A stretch of 64,000 bases of DNA from Acidithiobacillus ferrooxidans ATCC 23270 (GCF_000021485.1 NC_011761.1:2200001-2264000), one strand, 5' to 3'. Shown: positions 9,204 through 19,053, counted from the stretch's first letter. The notes: generated from the letters alone by a model not told the origin. Program-made: numbers and translations.

Positions 9204-9292
9204 AGGAATCGTTCCGGATTAATCAGAAATACCAAAAGATAGATGAAGAGCATTGCCCCCAAACCGAGGCCTATCCATGCAAAAGCGTTCAT
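9200..9292 (-). CDS. kdpF: KdpF small subunit (30 aa)
   Basis: The peptide MNAFAWIGLGLGAMLFIYLL continues [10 protein letters not shown], which is the typical KdpF form: one transmembrane helix then a short N/KPE-R-F tail. Its stop overlaps kdpA (ATGA) and its start overlaps the stop of another 30-residue membrane peptide (ATGA). KdpF stabilises the KdpFABC complex in the membrane. It is too short for ordinary ORF calling. Confidence 0.88.
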   Translation of the reverse strand: MNAFAWIGLGLGAMLFIYLLVFLINPERFL

Positions 9293-9381
9293 CTTATGTT
9301 CCTCAGACGATCCAACATCTCAACAACCCCTAGGGATGCCAAGAAAAAAACAACTATAATCAATAAGTAAACAAATTCCAT
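9289..9381 (-). CDS. Second 30-aa membrane peptide at the head of the kdp operon
   Basis: Start ATG 9381 has a strong AAGGAGG at a good distance, and the stop overlaps the kdpF ATG (ATGA). The sequence MEFVYLLIIVVFFLASLGVV is one transmembrane helix, followed by EMLDRLRNIR. It is not KdpF, which follows it, but has the same size and layout. A degraded homologue (...GAEMLGRMRRHK) occurs in front of the second kdpF copy, so it belongs to the kdp transcription unit. Its role is unknown; an extra complex subunit is plausible. Confidence 0.7.
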   Translation of the reverse strand: MEFVYLLIIVVFFLASLGVVEMLDRLRNIR

Positions 9382-9445
9382 GCCAACCTCCTTCGCGAGC
9401 GCAGGCCCACACCCCGCACACCATCATAATGTAGCCGTGTGCAAC

Positions 9446-9510
9446 ACTAGCAAGCATCCATCTATAAATTCCATATAAAACCTATATAAAACGTATATAA
9501 ATTCGTGATT
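9446..9510 (-). promoter_or_regulatory. Probable kdp promoter/operator region, copy 1
   Basis: This stretch upstream of the kdp operon is very AT-rich, with repeated CCATATAAAAC, CTATATAAAAC and GTATATAAATT units. The 35 bp at 9446-9480 recur with two mismatches at 11675-11709, upstream of the second kdp copy, so the block travels with kdp. A KdpE-type response-regulator site is plausible, but no kdpDE genes are in the window. Confidence 0.5.
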
Positions 9511-9531
9511 GTTCAGCCCAATGCTGGATTC

Positions 9532-9584
9532 ACCGCACCGACGCTCCCCGCTGCGGAGCACACAGCGGGGGTGGATCCATATGA
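9532..9584 (-). pseudogene. kdpB start remnant after the second kdpA
   Basis: After the second kdpA stop the sequence still has GAGGAATCATATGGATCC, matching the kdpA1-kdpB1 junction (gaggaatcatattcatgg). The reading frame MDPPPLCAPQRGASVR then hits a stop. Only the initiation region survives; the rest of a second kdpB is missing, and the promoter of kdp copy 1 begins about 25 nt further on. This marks a deletion or recombination junction. Confidence 0.55.
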
Positions 9585-9588
9585 TTCC

Positions 9589-11340
9589 TCAATGAGCCAG
9601 CGTGTTGAGGGGTGCCAGTTGTTCTGCAATCGGTCCCAGCGCCAGTGCCGGAAAGAAATTGAGCGCGCCGAGCAGAATGACAACACCTACCAGCAGACCG
9701 ATGAAGATTGGGGTATGGGTCGTCAAGGTGCCGGCGCCAACGGGGATCGTCTTTTTGCCCGCCAGCGAACCCGCCAGTGCCAGCAGCGCCAGATAGGGCC
9801 AATAGCGGCCGAAGAGCATGACGATCCCGGTGATGATGTTGTAAAAGGTCGTATCACTGCTCAATCCACCAAAGGCGCTGCCATTATTGTTGGCGGGACT
9901 GGTAATGGCATAGAGGATCTCGCTGAAACCATGCGTCCCCGGATTAAAGGCCCCGGCCCGTCCGGCGCTCGTACTCACGGCGATCGCCGTACCAATCAAA
10001 ACCAGTAATGGCATGATGAGGATGGCCAGTGAGGCCATTTTAATCTCAAAGGACTCAATCTTTTTACCGAGAAACTCTGGCGTACGTCCCACCAGGAGGC
10101 CACCCAGAAATACCGTGAAGATCGCAAAAGCGAGCATGGTTGCTAATCCCGTACCCACACCGCCGATCACGCACTCTCCCAGATCCATAAAGAAGAGATT
10201 GACACCACCGGACAGGGGCATAAGCGAATCATAAGCGCAATCCGCAAGACCGGATGACGTGGTGGTGGCGAGGCTTGAAAACAGGTCTGAAGCCGCCACA
10301 CCAAAGCGATCCTCAACCCCTTCCATATTGCCGCCACCGGCCAGCACAGCGGTATGCGCCTGCGTGACATGGAGTGTATTGAATAGTGGGTTGCCCGCGA
10401 GGTCGACATGTTCGCTCAAAAAAGCCAAGGGCACAAAAATCACCAACATGGCGATTAATAGCGCCCAAGCAGTGCCTTTAGCCTTGGCCATGTGACCAAA
10501 CATAAACACGATAGCAATCGGGATCAGTATCATACCAATCATATACAAAAAATTAGTCAGCGCGGTTGGGTTTTCAAACGGATGGGCGAAACTCGCATCG
10601 AAAAACCCTTCACCGTTATTACACAGCACTGCGATGGATGCTTGCGAGGCCACCGGTCCCATCGCGATCATCTGTTGAGTGATTTGTTTCCCCCCGCTTT
10701 GGAAGGGTGCAATCAAATGGACCTGCACATAAGGCCCAAAGGTCTGGATAACGCCCTGCTGAATGAAAATTAGCGCCAGTATGATTGACATGGGGATCAG
10801 AACGTAGAGGATAATGCGCGTAATATCGACCCAGAAATTACCCAAAAGGTGCGTGTTTTTTCGCACTACGCCACGAATAATGGCCAGAACGATAGCAATA
10901 CCGCTTGCTCCACCGATAAAATTCAGATCTGTATAGGGCAGCATCTGCGACAGATAACTCAGCGTCGTTTCACCACCATAATCTTGCCAGTTGGTGGTGG
11001 TTATCGCAGCAATGGCGGAATTGAAAGCCGTGCCAATGGACGTTCCAGGTAGATGCTGTGGATTCAGCGGCAAGGCGCCTTGTGCTTGAAAAATAAAATA
11101 CATAAACAAAACGCCGAGAATATTGAAAAGCAATAGGGACAGGGAATAGCGTTTCCATCCCATTTCATCGTCGACAGGTACTCCGGTCAGACGATATATT
11201 CTTTTTTCCAGCGGTCCCAGGAAACGGGTGGCCCAGAATCGATGACCTTCAACAACACGATACATATAGTGGCCCAACGGCAATGCCAGAAAAACTGACA
11301 ATGCCAGAACTGCAACAAGGAGAATGATTGCAGAAGTCAT
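9589..11340 (-). CDS. kdpA: KdpA paralogue (copy 2) with altered pore loop
   Basis: This 583-residue protein is the same length as copy 1 and nearly identical over its last 140 residues. The four pore regions read [52 protein letters not shown] and [15 protein letters not shown]. The second loop has Gly to Glu where the family has NGGGFF, and the third loop is also changed. No kdpB or kdpC follows. It may be a decaying duplicate, or a subunit exchangeable with copy 1 under some condition. The ORF is fully open. Confidence 0.85.
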   Translation of the reverse strand: MTSAIILLVAVLALSVFLALPLGHYMYRVVEGHRFWATRFLGPLEKRIYRLTGVPVDDEMGWKRYSLSLLLFNILGVLFMYFIFQAQGALPLNPQHLPGTSIGTAFNSAIAAITTTNWQDYGGETTLSYLSQMLPYTDLNFIGGASGIAIVLAIIRGVVRKNTHLLGNFWVDITRIILYVLIPMSIILALIFIQQGVIQTFGPYVQVHLIAPFQSGGKQITQQMIAMGPVASQASIAVLCNNGEGFFDASFAHPFENPTALTNFLYMIGMILIPIAIVFMFGHMAKAKGTAWALLIAMLVIFVPLAFLSEHVDLAGNPLFNTLHVTQAHTAVLAGGGNMEGVEDRFGVAASDLFSSLATTTSSGLADCAYDSLMPLSGGVNLFFMDLGECVIGGVGTGLATMLAFAIFTVFLGGLLVGRTPEFLGKKIESFEIKMASLAILIMPLLVLIGTAIAVSTSAGRAGAFNPGTHGFSEILYAITSPANNNGSAFGGLSSDTTFYNIITGIVMLFGRYWPYLALLALAGSLAGKKTIPVGAGTLTTHTPIFIGLLVGVVILLGALNFFPALALGPIAEQLAPLNTLAH

Positions 11341-11438
11341 AAGGATTGCTCCGCTTTGGGTGGGAACGACAAGAACGACAGCAAGTAAAAGAACAGGATG
11401 ACGCGCAATCTCAGACCAACCCAGCCGAAGGCGGTCAT
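11337..11438 (-). CDS. KdpF-like peptide of the second kdp copy (33 aa)
   Basis: MTAFGWVGLRLRVILFFYLL then SFLSFPPKAEQSL. It occupies the kdpF position, with its stop overlapping kdpA copy 2 (ATGA) and a GAGGAGG upstream. Compared with KdpF copy 1, the start MxAFxWxGL is kept, but two Arg residues sit in the membrane helix and the conserved INPERF tail is lost. It is probably drifting. Confidence 0.55.
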   Translation of the reverse strand: MTAFGWVGLRLRVILFFYLLSFLSFPPKAEQSL

Positions 11439-11512
11439 TTGTGCCTCCTCATTCGTCCCAGCATCTCGGCGCCTCCATAAAACCAAAAACTACCACAAAA
11501 ATAAGCTGATAG
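11435..11512 (-). pseudogene. Frameshifted remnant of the kdp leader peptide gene
   Basis: The tail GGAEMLGRMRRHK, whose TGA overlaps the kdpF2 ATG, matches the end of the 30-residue kdp leader membrane peptide (GVVEMLDRLRNIR). The hydrophobic part IYQLIFVVVFGF lies in another frame, and no start codon exists in the tail frame. A 1-nt indel has split it. Confidence 0.5.
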
Positions 11513-11589
11513 ATCACTGCGTGCTTAAAGGCACTATAACTAATATATCGGATACCATAACTACCCACCACATCTAGTCTGGTATGGTT

Positions 11590-11611
11590 GGGCGCTAACC
11601 GGATAAGCACG
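11590..11611. repeat. Solo end related to the 23.2-kb MITE
   Basis: GGGCGCTAACCGGATAAGCACG is, apart from two mismatches, the reverse complement of the left end of the 112-bp MITE at 23179-23290. No partner end is visible nearby. It lies in the non-coding stretch 11512-11740, which otherwise holds only the AT-rich kdp promoter copy. Confidence 0.5.
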
Positions 11612-11674
11612 GATCACTGTTCATCAGTAAGGATTCTATCTTCCGGTGAATCGTTGCCCGCCACATACACGAAG

Positions 11675-11740
11675 ACTAGCAAGGTTCCATCTATAAATTC
11701 CATATAAAATACATATAATTTGTCTATAAATTTGGATCGA
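11675..11740 (-). promoter_or_regulatory. Probable kdp promoter/operator region, copy 2
   Basis: Positions 11675-11709 repeat 9446-9480 with two mismatches in 35 bp and lead into AT-rich sequence with CATATAAAAT and TCTATAAATT. The block lies upstream of the second kdp copy, as its twin lies upstream of the first. Confidence 0.5.
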
Positions 11741-11758
11741 CAGAGTGCCTGTCCCGCA

Positions 11759-11968
11759 TGAAACGGCCCCGAGCGCCAGTCCATCACCGCCTACCTGTGG
11801 GGCGAACTGGCTGTGCTGACCTGCCCCTGCCACCTCTTCATTGCCGTCGTGCTGGCAGGTACGACGCCGGCACGTTCCTCGGTGAGCATTTGGGTTATCG
11901 CGGCGCTCGGTTTGACCGACTTGTTCCTTCTGTCGCTGTCGCTGGCGTTGCGGGCATCAGGCCCTTGA
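11759..11968 (+). pseudogene. merE: merE remnant upstream of the mer promoter
   Basis: One frame reads ITAYLWGELAVLTCPCHLFI then AVVLAGTT, the start of the mercury transporter MerE, and later VIAALGLTDLFLLSLSLALR. Between them the expected AGTFLGEHLG is in a different frame, so two compensating frameshifts are present. There is no start codon: a TGA stands where the Met should be. The stop TGA overlaps the -35 of the mer promoter. It looks like the last gene of a lost upstream mer operon. Confidence 0.7.
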
Positions 11969-11995
11969 CTCCGTACCCTGGTACGGCAGTAAGTT
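11965..11995 (+). promoter_or_regulatory. MerR-type mercury-responsive promoter and operator
   Basis: TTGACT (-35, 11965-11970) is followed by the dyad CCGTACCCTGGTACGG (11971-11986), and TAAGTT serves as -10 (11990-11995). The 19-bp spacer is the overlong spacing of the Tn21/Tn501 mer promoter, which MerR untwists when Hg2+ binds. No merR is divergently encoded here; the upstream side is a merE remnant, so MerR must act in trans. Confidence 0.85.
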
Positions 11996-12064
11996 GGGCC
12001 TACCCAACCCCTATAATAAGCTTATATCGTGATGACATAGCGTGATGACCAGGAGGATCTGTCC

Positions 12065-14168
<2,104 letters not shown>

Positions 14169-14224
14169 GACGGATTGATAAAGGAGTCCCGTTGCGGCAT
14201 GAACGTCGCAAGACCAAGGAGACC

Positions 14225-16270
14225 ATGAGCGAACTTCCGTTCGGGCAGCCAGGCCTGCCCAGCACTTGGGCCAGTGCCCACAAGCAGGCTGTGGGCACTG
14301 CCTTGAGTGAACGTTCCCGCGTCTGGTTCACCGTCGCCGACGGTGTGTTAACCGAGGTTTATCATCCGACGATCGACTGTCCGAATCAACGCGATCTTCA
14401 GTTCCTGATCACCGATGGTGGTGAGCTATTTCACGAAGAGCGACGCGATCTGGAACATAGCGTCGAGTGGATCGAAGACGGCATTCCGGCCTTCCAGATT
14501 GTCAGCCGAGATCCGCAAGGCCGCTACCGACTGATCAAGACGGTCTGCACGGATCCCGATGCCGACTGCGTGCTTGAGCGAGTCCACTTCGAGCCTTTGG
14601 TGGAAGCAGCCCGACATTACCGCCTGTATCTGCTGTGGGCGCCCCATCTCGACAACCAGGGGTCGGATAACCACGGTCGCGTTGAATATGGCGCCAACGA
14701 ATGCGACTGGCTCATCGCCTGGCGCGGGTCTCGATACGCTGCGGTAACCGCCACGGTACCCTTCTCACGCATGTCAGCCGGCTATGTGGGTCATTCCGAC
14801 GGCTGGCAGGATATAAACAGACACCGGCACCTAGAATGGAACTTCACGACAGCGGGACCGGGCAATATTGCGCTGACGGCAGAACTGGAGTTGCCGCCAG
14901 ACGGTCATTTCATGCTTTGTGTCGGGTTCGGCAACAGCGAGCGGACGGCCATCAAGGCTGCAAGCGGCTGCCTGGACCGCAACGGATTCGCGTCGGTTCT
15001 CAATCGCTACATGGAAGGGTGGCGCGCTTATCAGCGCGGATTGCTCGATCTGTCGGCCCAGAGCGGCGACGGCGGGCAGCTTTACCGGCGTAGCATCGCG
15101 GTGTTGCGTACGCATATCGACAAGATTCATCGCGGCGCGGGCGTGGCCTCGTTGTCCATTCCCTGGGGCGAATCGGCATCGGCGGACCAGCCGATTGGCG
15201 GCTATCACTTGGTCTGGCCGCGCGATCTCTACCACCAGGCCATGGGCTTGCTCGCCGCCGGCGACCGGGAGAGGCCAGCGCAGATTCTGCATTATTTGTT
15301 CTCTCGACAGCGCGAGGATGGAAGCTTCTTTCAGAATTTCTGGGTGGATGGCAGGCCCTACTGGCAAGGCCTGCAGCTCGACGAAGTCGGCTATTCGGTG
15401 CTGTTGGCCAACCACCTGCACCACGAAGGGCTCTTGGACTTCGACCCGTATCCCGTGGTACAGCGTGCCGCCGATTTCCTGGTGAACCATGGGCCGGTCA
15501 CCCCCCAGGACCGCTGGGAGGAGAACAGAGGTTACAGTCCCCATACCCTGGCGGTAGTGGTTGCCGCGCTGCGCGCTGCGGCAGCGGTGGCCGATGCGAC
15601 CGGAAAAGGGGCGCAGGCCGTCACTTACCGACAGGTGGCGCAAGACTGGGAACAACGCATCGAGGATTGGACCTTCACCGATTGCGGTCGATTGCTCTTC
15701 GGCCATCCCGAGCACTACGAGCGTATCGCCCTGATCCCGTCGGTCGACACCGGTGAGCATCTGCCAGAGTGTCGAGTATTTCTGCCAATTCGCAATCTAC
15801 CAGCGGAAGCAATGTACAACCAGTCCCAATGTTGCGTGGTAGACGGCGGTTTCCTGGAGTTGGTACGCCTGGGTCTGCGCACCGCCGCCGACCTGCACGT
15901 TCTCAAGACCCTGCCGGTATGGGATGCACTGTGCCGACGCGAGACGCCTTGCGGACCGGCGTGGTATCGCTACAACGGGGATGGTTACGGTGAGCACGAG
16001 GACGGTTCACCATTCGATGGTACCGGGCGCGGACGCTTGTGGCCGTTGCTCACCGGCGAGCGCGGACACTATGAAGTTGCCGCCGGACGCGACTCCCGGC
16101 CCTACATCAAGGCGCTGGAGTGCTTTGCCAACGAAAACGGCATGCTGCCCGAGCAAGTGTGGGATACAGAACCGCGTCTGGGCCATGGCACGGGTTCGGC
16201 CACACCTCTGGTGTGGGCTCACGCGGAGTATATCCGGCTGCTGGGCGCTTCGAGTCGTAAAGGAACATGA
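14225..16270 (+). CDS. Glycoside hydrolase family 15 protein (glucoamylase-like)
   Basis: This 681-residue protein resembles bacterial and archaeal GH15 glucoamylases, which release glucose from alpha-1,4-glucans. An N-terminal beta-sandwich (about residues 1-270, e.g. [20 protein letters not shown]) leads to an (alpha/alpha)6 catalytic domain with [20 protein letters not shown] and [20 protein letters not shown]. The C-terminal catalytic stretch is [14 protein letters not shown] 14225 follows AAGGAG. No signal peptide is seen, so it is cytoplasmic. It sits between merA (56 nt) and merD, whose ATG overlaps its stop (ATGA), an unexpected place for a sugar enzyme. Confidence 0.88.
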   Translation: MSELPFGQPGLPSTWASAHKQAVGTALSERSRVWFTVADGVLTEVYHPTIDCPNQRDLQFLITDGGELFHEERRDLEHSVEWIEDGIPAFQIVSRDPQGRYRLIKTVCTDPDADCVLERVHFEPLVEAARHYRLYLLWAPHLDNQGSDNHGRVEYGANECDWLIAWRGSRYAAVTATVPFSRMSAGYVGHSDGWQDINRHRHLEWNFTTAGPGNIALTAELELPPDGHFMLCVGFGNSERTAIKAASGCLDRNGFASVLNRYMEGWRAYQRGLLDLSAQSGDGGQLYRRSIAVLRTHIDKIHRGAGVASLSIPWGESASADQPIGGYHLVWPRDLYHQAMGLLAAGDRERPAQILHYLFSRQREDGSFFQNFWVDGRPYWQGLQLDEVGYSVLLANHLHHEGLLDFDPYPVVQRAADFLVNHGPVTPQDRWEENRGYSPHTLAVVVAALRAAAAVADATGKGAQAVTYRQVAQDWEQRIEDWTFTDCGRLLFGHPEHYERIALIPSVDTGEHLPECRVFLPIRNLPAEAMYNQSQCCVVDGGFLELVRLGLRTAADLHVLKTLPVWDALCRRETPCGPAWYRYNGDGYGEHEDGSPFDGTGRGRLWPLLTGERGHYEVAAGRDSRPYIKALECFANENGMLPEQVWDTEPRLGHGTGSATPLVWAHAEYIRLLGASSRKGT

Positions 16271-16638
16271 ACATGAATCGGTACACAATTTCCAAGCTGG
16301 CTGAGGGCGCGGGTGTCAGCGTGCATATCGTGCGCGACTACTTGCTGCGCGGACTGCTGCGGCCGGTGGCGCGTACCCAAGGCGGCTACGGTCTGTTCGA
16401 CGAGGCGGCCTTGCAACGGCTGTGCTTGGTGCGGGCTGCCTTCGAAGCGGGCATCGGCCTCGATGCGCTGGCGCGGTTGTGCCGGGCACTCGATACGTCG
16501 GACGGCGACCAGGCCGCCGCGCAGCTTACCGCGCTGCGCCAGATCGTCAAACGCCGACGCGAAGCGTTGGCCGATCTGGAAGCGCAGTTGGCCACCCTGC
16601 CGAGCGAGCACAGCACGCGGAGAGTTTGCCATGAATAG
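16267..16638 (+). CDS. merD: Mercury resistance co-regulator MerD (altered C-terminus)
   Basis: This MerR-like protein down-modulates mer expression by binding the mer operator. The HTH runs through [18 protein letters not shown], then [20 protein letters not shown] and [18 protein letters not shown] follow, very typical of MerD. The usual C-terminus AQHAESLP with its TGA exists in another frame; here the frame ends [11 protein letters not shown], so a 1-nt indel changed the last 11 or so residues. The start overlaps the GH15 stop; ATG 16273 is an alternative. Confidence 0.88.
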   Translation: MNMNRYTISKLAEGAGVSVHIVRDYLLRGLLRPVARTQGGYGLFDEAALQRLCLVRAAFEAGIGLDALARLCRALDTSDGDQAAAQLTALRQIVKRRREALADLEAQLATLPSEHSTRRVCHE

Positions 16639-16755
16639 CCCCGAACGCTGGGCCGACCGAAACACGCAAGCCGTTCACCGGCTATCTGTGGGGCGGGCGG
16701 GTCGTGCTCACCTGTCTCTCCTGTTCCTGCCTGTGGCCGAGTCGTCCGAACTGAT
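16631..16755 (+). pseudogene. merE: Second merE remnant
   Basis: The ATG at 16631 overlaps the canonical merD stop (ATGA), as in Tn21, and the first codons give MNSPER. The MerE signature FTGYLWG then appears in a different frame, followed by VVLTCLSCSCLWPS instead of the normal LTCPCHLPI. The frame is broken and the Hg-binding CPC is lost, so the gene is dead. The stretch to 16930 holds nothing else recognisable. Confidence 0.6.
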
Positions 16756-16930
16756 GCCTGCGGCAATCCGGCACTGTTCGCCACGTTCGATGCCTTGCGT
16801 GCCCTCGCCGTGCGCTTTTCTGCCGACGACTTCGACATGGGATACCCCTTACTAATATAACGAGAGACGTAACAGAAGCGCTCCGCTAAATTCAGACGTT
16901 ATATATCAGAGAATTAATGGAGGTGTGAAC

Positions 16931-17305
16931 ATGACAACACTGATTTGCCCCACATGCGGTTGCTCCTTAGTAAGGTTGGGCATTACTAAAGAGAATGCTG
17001 TTATACAGGAATATCGAGGAAAGGAATATTCATTCTGTTGCGACGGGTGTGCCGTTACGTTCCAAGAAAATGCCGAAACCCTGCTGGAAGAAACAAATAG
17101 TCTCGTTGTGTGCCCAAGTTGTTTGGCTGAAAAACCAATCAATCAAACTGTGGCAATTAGTTTTCGAGATAAGGAACTGTATTTTTGTAGATGCCCGCAT
17201 TGCATTACTGTTTTTCGGGAAGATCCCGAATATTATCTGAAGCGCTTGTCCGGAGAAATGGAATTTGCTGGCATATTTTCTGGAGGTCGAGGATGCTGTA
17301 GTTAA
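16931..17305 (+). CDS. Two-domain TRASH/YHS-like metal-binding protein (124 aa)
   Basis: ATG 16931 is preceded by GGAGG at 7 nt. Two repeats are visible: CPTCGCSLV ... [20 protein letters not shown] at residues 5-50, and VCPSCLAEK ... [20 protein letters not shown] at residues 60-105. Both have a CxxC, then Y/L-x-F-C-x-x-(x)-C-x-x-x-F, as in TRASH/YHS heavy-metal domains. The protein ends GGRGCCS, a vicinal Cys pair like the MerA C-terminus. Position after mer suggests a mercury or other soft-metal chaperone. Codon use is more AT-rich than the mer genes. Confidence 0.55.
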   Translation: MTTLICPTCGCSLVRLGITKENAVIQEYRGKEYSFCCDGCAVTFQENAETLLEETNSLVVCPSCLAEKPINQTVAISFRDKELYFCRCPHCITVFREDPEYYLKRLSGEMEFAGIFSGGRGCCS

Positions 17306-17306
17306 T

Positions 17307-17444
17307 GTACAAATTACGTTATTCACCCCGGAAGGCGCGGAGTACGTCGAGCACTTCTGCGGGCTGGAGTGCTACCTGCGCTTCCATGCGCGGATCAGCA
17401 TTGCGACCGAACCGAGCGCTTGCGATTCGCCGCCGTCAGGTTGA
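17307..17444 (+). pseudogene. DUF3330-like fragment
   Basis: An open frame without a start codon reads [20 protein letters not shown] then [10 protein letters not shown]. The [10 protein letters not shown] core resembles DUF3330 proteins that accompany Tn21-type mer transposons. The usual N-terminal CxxC half is missing. It is probably a leftover of a mer transposon. Confidence 0.4.
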
Positions 17445-17513
17445 GGCATACCTCAAGCGGACAGGGGCGTCGTCAGTTGCAGTTAATCTGAGCACACCGT
17501 TTTCGATTGCAAG
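17441..17513. repeat. 73-bp direct repeat, copy A (IS-end-like)
   Basis: It matches 19605-19677 without gaps at 65 of 73 positions. It contains GTCAGTTGCAGTTAATCTGAGCA, whose GCAnTTAATnTGAGC core recurs several times at 19641-19770. Such iterated cores resemble the ends of IS21-type elements. No transposase gene is attached. Confidence 0.65.
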
Positions 17514-17631
17514 CCGTTACACTTAGGCCATCAAAAACCGATTCTGGGCCATTTCTCGATGCCTTTTCGCGGTTGACAGACGCCGCCCCCACAACAGGCG
17601 AGTCCGCACAACAAATGGGGGTGCGTGATGG

Positions 17632-18120
17632 TCAGTCATCGAGTTTTGGTCGGGTAGACGGGTCATTGCGCAGCCAGCGGCTCCAAAACGCCTCATTGAT
17701 GCGGGATGATGAAAGGGTATTGGTTGGATTCTCAGGCTGTTGCGATGACTTGGGAGGCTTTTTACGACGTGTTTCCCAGGCGTTTAGCGCGGTCGTGTAC
17801 GCCTTTCCTTTGGTGCGTTCCCAGGTCATCACGCGCTTGTCGAAAGGCGGCACCTTGCTGACCAACCCGTAATTGCTCGCCAATCTTAAAGCGTTGCCAA
17901 CCGCTGCAGGCGGAAATCCCGTAGCGGTGGCGAGTTCCCGTGAATCCATGGCTCCTGCTAAGGCAGCAACGACAATCGGGACCAGTTCTTCGGTGGTTTT
18001 CTGAGGTTCTTTTGATGGTTTGTGCAGGGTGCTTTTTTCGGTGAAGCCTTGGAAATGGTCCACCTCATGCGGTCCCTGCGAGTAATGGGGGTGTTTCCGA
18101 GGATGGTAACGCCCAAACAT
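17632..18120 (-). CDS. Hypothetical protein with winged-helix-like segment (about 162 aa)
   Basis: The central part VPIVVAALAGAMDSRELATA then AVGNALRLASNYGLVSKVPP looks like a winged helix-turn-helix. The C-terminal tail is basic and polar (RRKKPPKSSQQP). The start is uncertain: ATG 18120 or 18141, both overlapping the upstream gene, or later. It is the third gene of a small minus-strand operon with two other short proteins of unknown function; plasmid or island maintenance is possible but unproven. Confidence 0.5.
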   Translation of the reverse strand: MFGRYHPRKHPHYSQGPHEVDHFQGFTEKSTLHKPSKEPQKTTEELVPIVVAALAGAMDSRELATATGFPPAAVGNALRLASNYGLVSKVPPFDKRVMTWERTKGKAYTTALNAWETRRKKPPKSSQQPENPTNTLSSSRINEAFWSRWLRNDPSTRPKLDD

Positions 18121-18394
18121 TGATGGGTGACCCCGATGCATTGATGGTGCAGTGGTGTGCGTGGACCAGCCCCTGTTTTGCCAGGTCCACTATAAGGTGA
18201 TTGGTGCGCAGGCAGGATAGCTTGAGGGCGTCTGCGACTTCCTTGCAGGTCCTGGGGCCGTTGCGGAGGCAGCGCAGGATACGTTCTTTGTCTTTGTGGT
18301 GGGTCTCGTGCATGGCGATGATGCTACTCACGGAGATCGGCGGGTGCAACTGCATCACCTGCTTTTTATTGGCATGTTTTATGCTGCGCATCAC
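18065..18394 (-). CDS. Winged-helix-like hypothetical protein (109 aa)
   Basis: The central part KERILRCLRNGPRTCKEVAD then ALKLSCLRTNHLIVDLAKQG and LVHAHH fits a MarR/ArsR-type winged helix. The start ATG 18394 overlaps the stop of the upstream 62-aa gene (ATGA). The N-terminus is basic. It is probably a transcriptional regulator of this small module. Confidence 0.55.
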   Translation of the reverse strand: MMRSIKHANKKQVMQLHPPISVSSIIAMHETHHKDKERILRCLRNGPRTCKEVADALKLSCLRTNHLIVDLAKQGLVHAHHCTINASGSPINVWALPSSETPPLLAGTA

Positions 18395-18579
18395 CTGAAA
18401 AAGGCATCCATATCCTCCATCTCGACACGATGCCGCGCCTTCCGGCTTTGAATGGCCGGGTCAGCGTCACGCTCGGCCTTCCGCTCCTGATAAATCGCCT
18501 TGAACTCCTCCCAAGTCAGGTTCAACCCCGTGCGCCTGTTCAACGACTCCACAAAACCCCTGTCTATGTTCGCCATCAT
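18391..18579 (-). CDS. Small hypothetical protein (62 aa)
   Basis: ATG 18579 follows AGGGGG; the longer frame from 18672 has no support. The sequence MMANIDRGFVESLNRRTGLN then LTWEEFKAIYQERKAERDAD is charged and helical. It is coupled to the next gene by ATGA. No family is recognised. Confidence 0.55.
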   Translation of the reverse strand: MMANIDRGFVESLNRRTGLNLTWEEFKAIYQERKAERDADPAIQSRKARHRVEMEDMDAFFR

Positions 18580-18909
18580 CACACACCCCCTTTTTCGTTT
18601 CCGCATCCATCGCCTGTAAAAAACCAGGTGAGCGCATGAACGCCCTCCTGGCAACGTGGAGCGGGCTATCACGATCGGAAAACGATCCAGGCTCGGTAGG
18701 GCCGAGGGATAGTAGTCCCCATGCGGCCTGAACCGTCCTCCGCTGAATAGCTTAGCGCAATAAACAAGACAAATCTATGCCTGTATACTATTATTCAATC
18801 TACAGATCGGCCGCCCCGCAGCCTGGGGCGTTCGTTTGGTGCCATCGGCACTGAACGGGTCTGTGAGAAAGGTGATTTTACAGGCAATCAGCGATGGATG
18901 GAGGTTGAC
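18580..18909. other. Intergenic region between the wHTH module and a small membrane gene
   Basis: This 330-bp stretch separates the minus-strand operon starting at 18579 from the plus-strand gene at 18910, so it should hold both promoters. The AT-rich part at 18755-18800 is the likely place. No RNA gene or clear terminator was recognised. Confidence 0.35.
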
Positions 18910-19032
18910 ATGACATTCGGAGTTGAAGTGGCAAGAATGCTCACCCTTGCAATGGTTGGCGCTGCTGGCGCCGTCACGGTTTCTGTTCTGGTTGGTGCAG
19001 TTATTTTGTGGTTCGTCAATTCCATTCCATGA
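18910..19032 (+). CDS. Small single-helix membrane protein (40 aa)
   Basis: GGAGG lies 5 nt before ATG 18910. The sequence MTFGVEVARMLTLAMVGAAG then AVTVSVLVGAVILWFVNSIP is one long hydrophobic segment with almost no charge. It heads a short run of plus-strand ORFs. The function is unknown. Confidence 0.55.
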   Translation: MTFGVEVARMLTLAMVGAAGAVTVSVLVGAVILWFVNSIP

Positions 19033-19053
19033 ACTGCAGGATAAGGCGATAGG

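Noticed and set aside
17305-17526. A 73-residue plus-strand ORF after the TRASH-like gene
   Set aside because: Its frame is low-complexity Ser/Arg; the neighbouring frame holds the DUF3330-like fragment and the rest is the direct repeat.
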